From Siphonodentalium dalli (taxonomy: Eukaryota; Mollusca; Scaphopoda; Gadilida; Siphonodentaliidae): a stretch of DNA of 64,000 nucleotides. Position 1 is the first letter of the stretch, and each line of letters starts with the position of its first letter. This document shows, piece by piece, positions 1-10,643 of this stretch. The notes beneath the pieces were generated by a model, which saw only the letters and a program-made list of their open reading frames with translations, searched no databases and had not been told where the DNA came from. The DNA lies in contig CP136069.1 in assembly GCA_032622095.1 (NCBI GenBank), positions 17,043,273 to 17,107,272 on the forward strand, read 5' to 3'. The position numbers and the translations under genes are program-made.

Positions 1-407
1 GTGTTGCGCTTAAATGGAATTAATTGCGCTTAAGAAAAATACATTTCGCTTAATCGAAATTGGTTGCATTTAAGCGCAATTAGTTGCACACAAATGTATT
101 TCAGTTGCGCTTAAGCACAATTCATTTAACATGTGGGCAGCAATTGCACTTAAACCAATTGAACAGTATGTAATTTAAGCTTAAGCGCAATTATTAATCA
201 CCACAAACAAAAAAACCATTAATTATTATAGAATAGTCTGCAGAATGACTATCAGGTGAGATTTTGTTAAAAAACAAAATGCTTGAACCAGTCCGACCTG
301 ATTATGAATGAACCTCATTTGATATTCGAGGGGTGAAAGCTTTTTATGGATATTTCGCTTTAGCGCAATTTGGTTAGAGATGTAAGTAATTGCGATTAAG
401 CGAAAAT
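1..407. repeat. irregular cluster of palindromic GCGCTTAA-type motifs
   Basis: About nine degenerate copies of TTGCGCTTAAGCGCAATT or its halves are scattered over the first 210 bases and again at 350-405. The full motif is its own reverse complement. Spacing is irregular, so this is not a simple tandem array. Nothing coding is visible. Confidence 0.55.
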
Positions 408-924
408 GTATAACGCTGAAGTCCAATTATTAGTAAATGTGAAAACGGCCTCCCATATGGAAGCAACCAAGGCCAAGGTGGCAAAACTTTCAAAAGGGAA
501 CGTTAAGACAGGGTTAAAGCATAAATACCGAGAAGACAAATGTTTGGAAACAAAACAACGCTTGCTCTTTCAAGAATATATCTCTTATTTTGCTATGAAA
601 AAGCATACTTTGCTGTTGGGACAATAGTCATTTTTGTTATACATGTGTTTTATTTTTACCATTTTATGGAGACTAACTAAATGGCCAATTTGTGAGCCAC
701 GAACCCCTAATGTTGGACCAAAGTGGTAAGTATAATGCAGACTGTCCCCATGAAACATCTGTATGCTTATGGGTGCCCCTGTGAGTTTTGTTGTTGCATG
801 TGCAAAGTAGACTAAGTGTATTTTCTGCGATAGTAAGTTAATGACATTGGGAACATTATGGTGTTGAGGATCGTATCCTCTTACACTGAGCCTTCCTGTG
901 TAAATGCATAAACTATCGCTTATG
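408..924. other. no supported gene
   Basis: A 73-codon lysine-rich open frame (406-627, plus) starts inside the motif cluster. It has no recognisable domain, signal peptide or splice context, and I treat it as chance. The remainder to 924 shows nothing. Confidence 0.4.
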
Positions 925-1139
925 AATATATATCCATTTAGAAGCTACATGTGTTTTTGAGACCATGTACAATTTTTGGAATAGGTGGGATTCGAACCCC
1001 GGCCCGTGACGACAAGCTCGAGCTTCAGTGACCGTGTGGTATTGACTTTGATTCACGGACCTGAGTTCGAATTCCACCCAAATTAAAAATGCGCATTGTC
1101 TCAAAAAACACACGCAGAAGTACATATAATTAACAATCA
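925..1139 (+). repeat. composite tRNA-derived SINE, copy 1
   Basis: The plus strand carries an A-box-like TGACCGTGTGGTATTGAC and a B-box-like GAGTTCGAATTCC about 35 bases later, the layout of a tRNA-derived RNA polymerase III promoter. The left end carries the reverse complement of a second B box (GGATTCGAACCCC, about 988-1000). The outer ends are mutually inverted: TGTGTTTTTGAGAC on the left, GTCTCAAAAAACACA on the right. It therefore looks like two SINE heads fused head to head. A near-identical copy lies at 5188-5400. Confidence 0.7.
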
Positions 1140-1239
1140 GCTGTGCCAAAAATCTTCCATTATATATACCTAGTACAGATATATACCGTAAAGTGTGCTA
1201 TCTCCATTTATATTGAATGAGGCGTACACTTATATGTTT

Positions 1240-1620
1240 AAAGGTACATAATCCGATTCGATGGTCCCCATATCATTCAGTTACAACAACAACGCAATTT
1301 CACCAAAAGCCGATTTAGTTATCAAATTTAGTTTATTACCAATAAATACTCACAATACCAATCACGATATCACATTTGCATTAGACGTCCTACAATAACG
1401 GGTTTTCTTGGCAGTTTGGAGGTGAGCGGGAGTGGTTTACAACTTACATATATGGTGATTCCCAAACAAGTGTTGTCATGAATGTAAACACATAGTATTT
1501 CCACGTGTAACCAGCATGGTGTCATATAATTCTATTTGCGTGGATAAAATAACCGATTCGTAAATAACTATAATGCACGTATCCGCACGTCAACTATCAC
1601 AATATACCGTATTCTTCTTG
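1240..1620 (+). repeat. dispersed repeat, copy 1 (partner 6364-7790)
   Basis: It begins AAAGGTACATAATCCGATTCG and contains CAGTTACAACAACAAC; both recur at 6364-6420. Its right part (about 1470-1600, TTTCCACGTGTAACC and CCGATTCGTAAATAA) recurs at 7210-7250 and 7718-7770. In the partner the two blocks are separated by a foldback element and a LINE end. No coding capacity is visible. Confidence 0.65.
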
Positions 1621-1872
1621 ATGCCGATACTTTTCATCGACATCTATTTATTCCGAAATTAATTGCTCGCCATTGATCGCACATGGAGCCGCGGCCTTGG
1701 TGACCTCTCGTAACGGCCTTTTCGAATGTCTGTACAATTTCTATAAGAATTCAGCTAATTTTGCCAGGCCGCAAAATATTCCAGATGGTGAAATATAACA
1801 GATTTCAAATATCTAAATCTATTAACTGTGAGCTTTCAAATAGTTTACCCTCGAAGACACAGAAATAGTAAT
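1621..1872. other. nothing recognised
   Basis: AT-rich DNA with no gene, no RNA gene and no repeat partner that I found in the window. Confidence 0.3.
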
Positions 1873-2273
1873 TTAACCCTGTACCCAACAAACCGGCCAA
1901 AACCGGCCAAATAAAGCTTCAACAGCCTAAAATATCTTCGGTCTGTCTCAATAGAACCATACAAATATGGATATCATTGGAACCGGCTCCTTGACCACAT
2001 TGTGATAGTTACAGTTATGCCCTGTGCCAATGCATTCTCTTATATATGCGAGTCGACCATAGGTCGCCTCGCATATATAAGAGAATGCATTGGCCTAAAA
2101 CAAATCTTTTTTTTAACACTTTTTACCATTTTTTCTTACATTCTTTAACAATTTTATAATTTTTAATGTGTTAAGCCAATGCATACTCTTATATATGCGA
2201 GGCGACCTATGGTCGACTCGCATATATAAGAGAATGCATTGGCACAGGGCCCTTCTGTTGGGTAAAGGGTTAA
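1873..2273 (+). mobile_element. TTAA-flanked piggyBac-type MITE, copy 1
   Basis: The ends are TTAA|CCCTGTACCCAAC (TTAA 1873-1876) and TGTTGGGTAAAGGG|TTAA (TTAA 2270-2273), giving an element of 393 bp. A TTAA duplication with CCC-starting inverted repeats is the piggyBac signature. There is no transposase. The left shell contains two CGGCCAAAA motifs. The core (about 2022-2248) is an inward-facing pair of the GCCAATGCATTCTC hairpin modules separated by an AT-rich spacer. Confidence 0.8.
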
Positions 2274-4177
2274 AGGCGTTTAATCAGATTATGCATCTTT
2301 AACATACATATTCGGGTCCCAAATTCAAATTGTTTATTCACATGAACCACAATCGTGGTACAAATGGTGAAAAACAATTACAAAAATAAATTAAGTTAGC
2401 GGCGTCCCTGTAAGACAGGGGTATGTAGGTTGTATATAGATAATTACGTAGTAAATAGATAAATTCGGCACAATTGAGTATAACTAACTGTAATTATACC
2501 GGTAAGTGTATATATAATGCTCATGTAGCATAAAATATGTGGTTGTATCGGTAGCCCATTCCAACATTTCCAGAACGTACGGTTCGTTATTACAGAGAAA
2601 GACTATATATATATATATAATTTAAAAGTATGTCAATGTTGTCTTCTGAAGTCGATATAATCCATATACAGACTATAATTAATCAGTCCCAGAATGCACC
2701 GTCGTGGCATTTTATTCAAATAAGGTACACAGGTCCCAGCATCACTTTTACTCACAATCATCATAGAAATTTAGCAGGACCCACCATGCATCATTCATTG
2801 CAAATTAGCAGGCCTACTAAAAGCCAGGTTTTATAATCTAGTTATATAATGTCCTATATGATTTACTGTGCAATCAGTTAAGTTCGGTGACACAACCACG
2901 GGTCCCCAGAACAAAAATTAACCCCACCCCAATAATACTTAAGCATATATAGAAAGGCATCCTACTTGGCCGGGCCTAATTTGTTATATATTTTTTTCAA
3001 AGTCCACAAACAGGTTCAAAATACACAAAAATAATTTCTGTTGCATCAATGCTTCATATATAGGTAGTAAGTTATCTTATTACTCTTCAATTTGATGTAT
3101 CCTTTGTAAAAATTGGTTCGGAGAAACTCCGATTATGAGCACAGGTCTGACGCTAACCGGCTGTTAATTTCACTCGTTCGAGGTGGGTCAAAGATTCTGA
3201 TTGTTCCACCGACTTGCCCTTAAAAAATACACTCAACGGTAAGTTTCATATCAGTTTCGTAAACCCGGAAGCAAATTTAAAATTTTCAAAACCCGCCATT
3301 TTGTGGTAGTCTACTTTGAGTACTATTAATAGTTCTTACGCAACACAATTTATATTTATAAAAATGAAATAAATACACAAAGATTGAATTAACACGAAAG
3401 CCGATTTGAAAACATACACATGGACAAGAATGTAACTTCATAAATACTTAGAGCGGAAATACATTACTTCTTCGTTTTATATCTGATTTATATTTGGCCA
3501 AATAAATTTATTATTACGTCATTTCAGCTTACTTACGATGTTTGACAAAATGGCTGGTTTTGGAAAATTTTAATTTGCTTCCGGGTTTATGATTTTTTTT
3601 TTTTCAATAAATACGAGACATACGATGCCGTGATGTGGCGTGATTGGTTTGTGTGGGTCAGTAAACAATTCCGCTTCTAATGATGTATAATATATGTATT
3701 CTACGTGTTGTGTTGTTGTTTGATAAAGCGTCGGAAAATTGTCAACATATAATTTACCTCTGATCTCGAAATTTAAATATAACCAACCACGAAGCCGTGT
3801 CTGTCACCGTGATCGGATTTTTATAGAGATTGGATTCTGCCTTTAAATGATCAGCTACGTCGATCATTAACCAAGGAAGTCGCGCATGTGCTGTGCCATG
3901 TGCACTACCAATCAAATTGAGAAAATCATATCAATACAGAAACTAATTTAAAACCACAGATCTAGAGATGTACATCTGATAGGATTTTCGTCGGTTTTTC
4001 AAAGAGAATGCTAATTTTTATATATGAATTATCTCCCTTTCCAATTGAAATTTAACAGTATGCCTACATTTATTTCAGAAAAGATACCCAGCAAATCAGA
4101 GGCATATGATCTTTTGAATTCATGGCGGAGAGGAACTGAGATTTTTACAAGGGTAAAAATATTGACCATCTTATAGT
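2274..4177. other. no supported gene
   Basis: AT-rich sequence with a short TA run near 2607-2620. It has no open frame with recognisable content. A 68-codon frame at 2630-2836 lacks any domain or splice context. Confidence 0.35.
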
Positions 4178-4319
4178 ACCACCTCGTACAGTTTGCGACT
4201 GTCAAAAAGGGTTATACTGAAGTGGGTTCGACACGCATATCTTTTATTGTTGCCTTATTGGAATCTTAGAATTTCCTCATTTGAGGAGTTTCCGGATTCT
4301 GATCATTATGGTAGATCCC
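4178..4319 (+). repeat. direct repeat flanking a foldback element, left copy
   Basis: It shares CAAAAAGGGTTAT, GGGTTCGACACGCATAT and TTGCCTTATTGGA, in the same order and strand, with 4838-4985. The foldback element 4320-4829 sits exactly between the two copies. Confidence 0.7.
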
Positions 4320-4829
4320 TAGATCATGCCATGAATCTCTACTCTGGCTAAAGCCAACAGAGATCATATTTTACCAGTACAAAACCTTGGAACTATTTGA
4401 AGTTTTGACAGGGAACCTTATAAAGTTGACAAAATAACGCGGGCATTATATTTCTTATTTATTGCCTGTTCCTTAATAATGTACTTCACTGTTAGTGAAG
4501 GTCCAAACTCGAAATTTCACGACTTAAGTGACTTTGTGAGCGATTTTGCTTTGCGTTGCTTACAATTGTGAAATTTCTCCTGGGTAATTAATTCAATGTT
4601 TATTGCGATATCGGCTCACAAAAGTCAGAGAAAATATGCAATTGTGAGTTGGGACATTCACCTACAGTGAAGTACATTATTAAGGAAAAGATAATAACTC
4701 AGAAATATATTCCCACCGTTATTTTGTCGACTTCCTTGTAAAAACTTCAAAAAGTGTCCAGGTTGTGTACTGGTGGAATATGATCTCTATAGGGGCGTTA
4801 ACCATAGTATAGATTCATGGCATGATCTA
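4320..4829. mobile_element. foldback element ending in TAGATCATGCCATGAATCT
   Basis: The ends (4320-4338 and 4811-4829) are exact reverse complements over 19 bases, and imperfect complementarity runs far inward: the TTGAAGTTTTGACAGG block pairs with the CAAAAAGTGTCC block, and CTTAATAATGTACTTCACTG pairs with CAGTGAAGTACATTATTAAG. There is no coding sequence. A shorter copy is at 8292-8469 and an interior fragment at 25560-25740. Confidence 0.75.
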
Positions 4830-4837
4830 TACTGAGC

Positions 4838-4985
4838 ACCACTTCGTAAAGTTTACGACTATCAAAAAGGGTTATGGGTTCGACACGCATATTTTTTGTG
4901 GTTGCCTTATTGGACGCCATCATAGAATATTCCACATACCGGGATGTTGATAACTATATGGTAGCTCCCATGACATTGCTTGCAC
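4838..4985 (+). repeat. direct repeat flanking a foldback element, right copy
   Basis: Direct partner of 4178-4319. At about 140 bp it is far too long to be a transposon target-site duplication, so it points to a local tandem duplication rather than an insertion footprint. Confidence 0.65.
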
Positions 4986-5187
4986 ACAATGTCGTACACC
5001 ATAATTGGAAACATTCTCAGGTTTAAATCATTTTATACGCATGGAATATATATATCTCTATATAGGGTACCTCTAATGGTCGGCTCCTACCTCCACGAAC
5101 TCAATCTAGAGCCTACATCAAATACATGTAACTTAAAAAATAGATAGCAGACCCCAGCTTCTGCATAATACAATATCGGTTATGAAT

Positions 5188-5400
5188 ATATTATATCCAA
5201 TGTGGAAGCTGCATGTGTTTTGAGACCATGTACATTTTTTTGGAATAGGTGGGATTCGAACCCCGGCCCGTGACGACCAGCTCGAGCTTCGGTGGCCGTG
5301 TGGTATTGACTTTGATTCACGGACCTAGGTTCTAATTCCACCCAATCCAAAAATGCGCATTGTCTCAAAAACACACGCAAAAGTACATATAATTAACATT
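5188..5400 (+). repeat. composite tRNA-derived SINE, copy 2
   Basis: Closely matches 925-1139. The plus-strand A-box-like TGGCCGTGTGGTATTGAC is at about 5292, with B-box-like GGTTCTAATTCC downstream. An opposite-strand B box (GATTCGAACCCC) lies at about 5252. Inverted outer ends (GTGTTTTGAGACC / GTCTCAAAAACACAC) are preserved. Confidence 0.7.
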
Positions 5401-6363
5401 CACAGTGTGCGGCAAGTTTTCCTTCATCAACAATGTAAGAGCTCAAAGGTGATGTATACCAACATAAGCATACGATGCTGATGTTTCTGACTCGTAGATG
5501 CATGTCTTACGGACTCTTACCTTACCATCTAAACTGTTAGCCGCATATAGATTATTTGCATACAAATGGCTCCTAAACTCGTCTATGTTTTGACTGGATA
5601 GTATAAAACAAATTTCGACATGACACTTACCAGTGGAGGTTTTCTTCTGTAAATATGTTTTAATTGGATCGGAATTTCAGACAACGATATCAATTGGTAA
5701 CAACCGTCCATCATTGAAAGAAAATATATGTTATCGGTTCTCTCTGTTATTACGCTCCAATGCTCCATATATTTCATACCCCGAGGAATTTAAAGCGCCC
5801 CAATACATTTAGGTATTATTATACTATCAAGACGCCACCGGGGGTCGTTGTTCAAAAAGGGTTGTATATTTAGCGGGGGGGGGGGGGGGCTCGTGCATTT
5901 AAATTATTAATAGGAATCCACACAGTGCAGTTGTCCAGTGTACTCTTTTTGGTAGTATAATCGACATATATATTTCGAAGCAGCGGGATAGTCAATTATT
6001 GCTAACCGTATCGATTTAGATGTTTAAATTTGTGTACACAATTGGTAAAATTGTAAATTAAATTGTCATTCTTTGTTTGAAATTAAACAGAAATTAACTA
6101 TCATTGCGGTTAATACAACAGATCCCAAGGTGGAATAGGAGGCGAACTCTTAAATGGACGAAATTTGGAAATGAATAGGGTTGGTGTGAAACAAATGGAT
6201 GGATAGCCGAGAGCTTTCCGATGAATGGCAACAAGCCATATTTCCGACTAAATCCTGAAAAGTTACCCATAATTCTGCTGTGGTTAAGAGGTCGATTAAT
6301 TAGAGTATTACTGTAGGTTTATCATCTGGGACGATATTCCCCGGTTAATAAAACAGTTTCAAT
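5401..6363. other. no supported gene; 15-G tract
   Basis: Apart from an uninterrupted run of 15 G at 5875-5889 nothing is recognisable. The 64-codon minus frame at 5583-5777 has no features of a real gene. Confidence 0.35.
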
Positions 6364-6530
6364 AAAGGTACCCAGTCCGATTCGATGGTGCCGGTATCAC
6401 CCAGTTACAACAACAACAACGGAATTTCACCAAAAGCTTATTTCGTTCTCCAAATTAGTGTTGTACCAAAATACAATAAACTCTCATAACGATACCAAGC
6501 GCGATGTCATATTATTGAAACGCAATAGGT
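6364..6530 (+). repeat. dispersed repeat, copy 2 (partner 1240-1620)
   Basis: AAAGGTACCCAGTCCGATTCG followed by CAGTTACAACAACAAC, GGAATTTCACCAAAAGC and GCGATGTCATATT match the block at 1240-1400. It is followed directly by a TTAA-flanked foldback whose ends have a related AAAGGTAC start. Confidence 0.65.
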
Positions 6531-7014
6531 TAAAGGTACTCAATCCGATCAGAGGGTCCCCATCTCAACAGATTCCAACAACAATCCGATCAGAGGGTCC
6601 TATATTACTATTTCTTTGGCTTTTGGGGTAAAAAATATTTGATTCGAGTCGAGGAACCCATCAAACAAAGCTCAGATTTATTAGATATTGATTTTTGAAA
6701 TTTGTTATTTTCTCGAGATGAGTACTAATAATTGCCTTCAACTTCGTAATATGCTCGAGATGTGTACACCAAAACACTATTCAAACAGACAAGGATGGAT
6801 AACTCTAAAATCAAGTGGTAATAATAACGCAATTTTGACTGTGTTCTGGGACAGAAAGTATTCCCGATAATGAAAAATAATAGATTTCTAAAATCGATAT
6901 CTAAAAAATCTGAGCTTTGATGGGTGGCTTCCTCGACTCGAATCAAATAGTTTTGACCCCCGAAGCCATTGAAATAGTAATTGAGAGGAGTTTTATCGGA
7001 TTGAGTACCTTTAA
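6530..7014. mobile_element. TTAA-flanked foldback element (AGGTACTCAATCCGAT ends)
   Basis: AGGTACTCAATCCGAT (from 6534) is inverted as ATCGGATTGAGTACCT (to 7010), with TTAA on each side at 6530-6533 and 7011-7014. Complementarity continues inward: TTTGATTCGAGTCGAGGAA at about 6639 pairs with TTCCTCGACTCGAATCAAA at about 6930. TTAA flanks again suggest piggyBac-type mobilisation with a different terminal sequence. The 156-codon minus frame 6725-7195 runs through this palindrome and is an artefact. Confidence 0.7.
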
Positions 7015-7254
7015 TTGGTCCAGTCGACTCATTGTGCGGAAATTCAGCGGGCAACATGGCTAGCGATGACACAGAATTATGACGAAAAAGTCCCATCATT
7101 ATGTTTGTTTTTCTTAACGGTTTGTACGACGAGCGAATGGAGTTTGTAAATCCCATATATGGTGATGCCCATAGTTTCAGTGGTATTCCCCACACACGTC
7201 ATCACAAATGTAAACAAACATATTTCCACGTGTAACCTACATGCTGTTATATAA

Positions 7255-7715
7255 GATAAGATAGTTTATTACAATACACCAGTGCAGGCAGTTGTATAAA
7301 GTACAAGTAAATTAAACATAATACATAATATATGTGCATATAACAGTAAACAAACCTATAACTACATCATACATACGATTCTTAATGAAATATAAATTTC
7401 CCATAATTTTCATTTCCCCATATTTATATTTGTTCTCCTTTGGAAGAATAACCGGATAATGTTGCACACGGAATTCATAATTACTTCGTCTTCATTTTTC
7501 ATTATAAAAATTAATTTATCATCATCTTTCATGTTTGTAAAGTGTATGTTATTAGTGTTAGCAACATCAAACATCTTTCCTGAGGTCAGTGTACGCACTG
7601 CATTCCATTATGAAATGTTTTTCAGTTTCAACTTTTTTCCCATCACACATGAGACAAATTCTGTCTTTTAATAATGTCTTTGTTATAACATGTCTATTTG
7701 CATGACTAAAACATT
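7255..7715 (-). pseudogene. LINE 3' fragment (reverse-transcriptase C-terminus and 3' UTR)
   Basis: On the minus strand about 7675-7590 reads RICLMCDGKKVETEKHFIME followed by CSAYTDLRKD. This is the zinc-knuckle region (CxxC ... H ... C) at the C-terminus of many non-LTR retrotransposon proteins. One frameshift (near 7585) is then followed by a tail ending RLFFQRRTNINMGK (stop near 7410). The 3' UTR runs to about 7255. The copy is 5'-truncated and frameshifted, so it is dead. It interrupts the dispersed repeat shared with 1470-1600. Confidence 0.7.
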
Positions 7716-7926
7716 CTTACCGATTCGTAAATAAGAATGGTATATGTATCCGCACGTCAACTATCACACGTGACCTTATTTGTTGTTGCTGACATTACAT
7801 TTCTTCGTGTTATATTACCATGAACTCACTTTCAACGTAAAACTGATGTATTCTTCTGTGTATTTCCGCGATGCATGTACAGTAAATGTGAATGGTGGCG
7901 GACAGTGCATCTTTAATTTGAAGCTT

Positions 7927-8290
7927 TAGAGTCGTTTTATCTCTTCATGTGGTTCATGACGGGGGGCTGCGCTGGTGCATCATTAAAGACCATGTGCCAG
8001 TACATTCTCTTATATAGGTGAGTCTCCCATAGGGAGCCTCTATTACATGTATATAATCGAATACATTGGCCTATAACAATATTTAACTTGACCTTGTATG
8101 CCAGTACAATTCTCTTATATATATATACGAGTCGCCCATATAGGGAGCCTCGCATATATAAGAGAATCTACTGGCCCACAAGGTCAAGGTAAATATTGTT
8201 ATAGGCCAATGTATTCGCTTATATATACATCTAATCGAGACTCACAATGGGATACTCACATATATAAGAGAATATTTGCACAGGGTTTTC
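7927..8290. mobile_element. hairpin-module element, third shell type, copy 1
   Basis: Four degenerate hairpin arms built on CCAGTRCATTCTCTTATAT / ATATAAGAGAAT lie between a left flank (GACGGGGGGCTGCGCTGGTGC, ATTAAAGAC) and a right end (GCACAGGG). The flank recurs at 43810-43850. The inter-hairpin spacer contains AAGGTCAAGGTAAATATTGT in both orientations. Here the tip reads GTCTCCCATAGGGAGCC or GTCGCCCATATAGGGAGCC instead of GTCGACCATAGGTCGCC. Confidence 0.65.
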
Positions 8291-8291
8291 G

Positions 8292-8469
8292 CAACATTTC
8301 AGGTAGATCATGCCATGAGACTCTATTCTGGCTATAGCGCTCATATATAGAGATCATATTCCACCAATACAAAACATTGGAACTTTTTGAAGTTTTGACA
8401 GGGAACCTTATAAAGTCGAAGCAATACGCGGGGTAGAGTATAGATTCATGGCATGATCAACATTTCAGG
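8292..8469. mobile_element. short foldback copy with 12-bp direct repeats
   Basis: CAACATTTCAGG occurs exactly at 8292-8303 and 8458-8469. Between them are inverted ends TAGATCATGCCATGA and TCATGGCATGAT. The interior matches the first half of 4320-4829 (CATATTCCACCAATACAAAA, GAAGTTTTGACAGGGAACCT) with the middle deleted. The direct repeats look like a target-site duplication; 11-12 bp would be long even for Mutator-like elements. Confidence 0.7.
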
Positions 8470-8504
8470 AAGCTCCCGACATGACTGGGTTAAAGATATA
8501 TTAT

Positions 8505-8880
8505 GCATTTGTTTGGGTGCGTGAAACTGATAAGTTAATATTCAGGCGCTATGCCAACTGGAGGAAAGTAACATTCTACCAACATCACCGAAAATCTGAA
8601 GTAGATCGACCGTATACCACTCCATAGAAAATATCGTCTGAACAACGCTCAATTGTAAATATTTACTACTCGATTCGGGACGCATCTATAGGCGGTAAAC
8701 GAACAACATCAATTTCGTCATCGATATTCACTGCAGTTAATTAATATATAAAATGACGGTGCGTGTTGTCAATTTGGATATAATATTTTTTTTAATAACT
8801 ATTTTCAACAAGATTATTGTCCATTTCTATATTTGATCACCCTACCGGATGTTTCACATCACTTTAATTGTTAGCGGTCG
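8505..8880 (+). repeat. direct repeat, left copy (partner 9636-9960)
   Basis: Shares ATTCAGGCGCTATGCCAACT, CAATTTCGTCATC and TTAATTAATATATA with 9636-9960 in the same order and strand, with roughly one difference in five bases. There are no TG...CA ends, so classical LTRs are not indicated. Confidence 0.65.
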
Positions 8881-9635
8881 GCACAGATCTCGATTGGGGA
8901 TGCGAATCAAGGGCCAAATAAAGATATTACGTTAAACATTTCAAGGCCTTCCCAACTTTAGCAGCGTATAATTCATCGATTGCACGCGCTTTTTCTGGTC
9001 TAATTTCTCCAGCCAACTGATCATTCTCTTATTTTCTTGAAAGGCACATCACTAGAATTCAGCAGAATTGGAACAAGTGTCAAGGAAAAAGCTTGTCAGT
9101 TAATTACGCGCTAGCAGACTCCACGCATGCGAGAGGTACCGCACATGTTGCCGACGCCAGCCAGGCGGCGGGGGCGGAACTTAGCATCGGACTCTCAGAA
9201 TTTCCTGTTTTTCTATTGGTCCAGAAGTAAATGATAGAGAACCTATCGCGCTGACAACACGCTCGCGCTAATTGAAGCTGAAAGGCCGCACTGATATTTT
9301 GACGTTCGGTATTTATCGGTTGCAAATATTATCGGTGTCAGATTTCTTACTATTGTAAGAGCATATATTCCGGCGTGTAGATAATGCCTCCCAAAAGTTT
9401 ATCTTCCTTCGCACGCCGCAATCAGCACAATAAACAAAGGCCAGAGTTACTTGTAGTCTTGGTAATTGCTCCAAATAGTTGGTTTTGGCAAATTGTTCTG
9501 CGTGCGATAGAGTTCAGTGGTATTGGATAGCCGAGAGAAAGACACACAGAGAGGGAGAGAGGGGGAACGTTGCTCATTTTAGCATAAAAATATGTGTTCG
9601 TACATGTAATTAAAGACATAGTAACATAGACATAG
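8881..9635. promoter_or_regulatory. CpG-rich patch between direct repeats; possible promoter remnant
   Basis: About 9100-9310 is much richer in CG than its surroundings. It contains GGCGGCGGGGGCGGAAC (GC-box-like) and CTATTGGTCC (CCAAT-box-like, inverted) within about 70 bases. No initiating open frame with a recognisable product follows on either strand. A 65-73 codon minus frame overlaps it without recognisable content. The promoter reading is inference only. Confidence 0.25.
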
Positions 9636-9960
9636 GACTTTTTCGGGTACGTGAAACCGATAAGTCAGTATTCAGGCGCTATGCCAACTGGAGGAATGTA
9701 GCATTCTACTAACATTATCGAAAATCTCAAGCAAATCGACCATCGTTCGAACTATATACGCTCAATTTAAAAATACCTACTTCTCGATTCTGGACGCAAC
9801 TATCGGTGAAAACTGGCGAAAACGATTTCGTCATCAACAGTAACTACATTTAATTAATATATATATGAATGACGGTGTGCGTTGTCAATCTGCTTTGATC
9901 AAGATTATTCATCATTTCTATTTTATCACCCTACCTCACTTTAAATATTGGGATAGTGGG
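9636..9960 (+). repeat. direct repeat, right copy (partner 8505-8880)
   Basis: Begins ACGTGAAACCGATAAGTCAG and ends after GCGTTGTCAATC and ATCACCCTACC, all recognisable in the left copy. No open frame. Confidence 0.65.
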
Positions 9961-10013
9961 TTGATAAATACACGAAATACTGGCATGTACATGTAGACCA
10001 GTTCAATACCATT

Positions 10014-10035
10014 GATTGATTGATTGATTGATTGA
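10014..10035. repeat. (GATT)n microsatellite
   Basis: Five uninterrupted GATT units starting at 10014. Confidence 0.9.
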
Positions 10036-10262
10036 ATCTGCCTCTTCTAATAGTTGATATCTGACCGTCACAACCATCTATTAAATGGTTCTTGTTATTT
10101 TTCTCTTATTAAAAACGTATAAGTAGTGTTATGTATAGTGTAAAATTGGATGGATACTTTTGAAGAGAAACCATTCCGATTTCGACGAGGGCTGCATACG
10201 ATGTGAAAAGAACAAGATCATCTTAAATAATGAGAATAAGACAATATGTATATAAACTTATA

Positions 10263-10643
10263 TTAACCCTTTAACCAACAGAAGGGCCATGTGCCAATGC
10301 ATTCTCTTATATATGCGAGTCGACCATAGGTCGCCTCGCATATATAAGAGAATGGATTGGCTTAACACATTAAAAAATTGTTAAAGAATGTAAGAAAAAA
10401 TGGTAAAAAGTGTTTTTTTAGGCCAATGCATTCTCTTATATATGCGAGGCGACCTATGGTCGACTCGCATATATAAGAGAATGCATTGGCACAGGGCATA
10501 ACTGTAACTATCACAATGTGGTCAAGGAGCCGGTTCCAATGATATCCATATTTGTATGGTTCTATTGAGACAGACCGAAGATATTTTAGGCTGTTGAAGC
10601 TTTATTTGGCCGGTTTTGGCCGGTTTGTTGGGTAAAGGGTTAA
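10263..10643 (-). mobile_element. TTAA-flanked piggyBac-type MITE, copy 2
   Basis: TTAA at 10263-10266 and 10640-10643 flanks an element of about 373 bp in the opposite orientation to copy 1. The long shell with the CGGTTTTGGCCGG motif is on the right. Two hairpin modules face inward around a spacer containing TTAAAGAATGTAAGAAAAAA. There is no transposase. Confidence 0.8.

Noticed and set aside
985-1000. Functional tRNA gene on the minus strand
   Set aside because: Only a B box and part of the head are present; no cloverleaf with acceptor stem. Fits a SINE.
6725-7195. 156-codon minus-strand frame
   Set aside because: Runs through the palindromic TTAA foldback and flanking repeat. No domain.
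8505-9960. LTR retrotransposon (direct repeats flanking an interior)
   Set aside because: No TG...CA ends, no primer-binding site or polypurine tract noticed, no gag or pol motif, and the repeats are strongly diverged.
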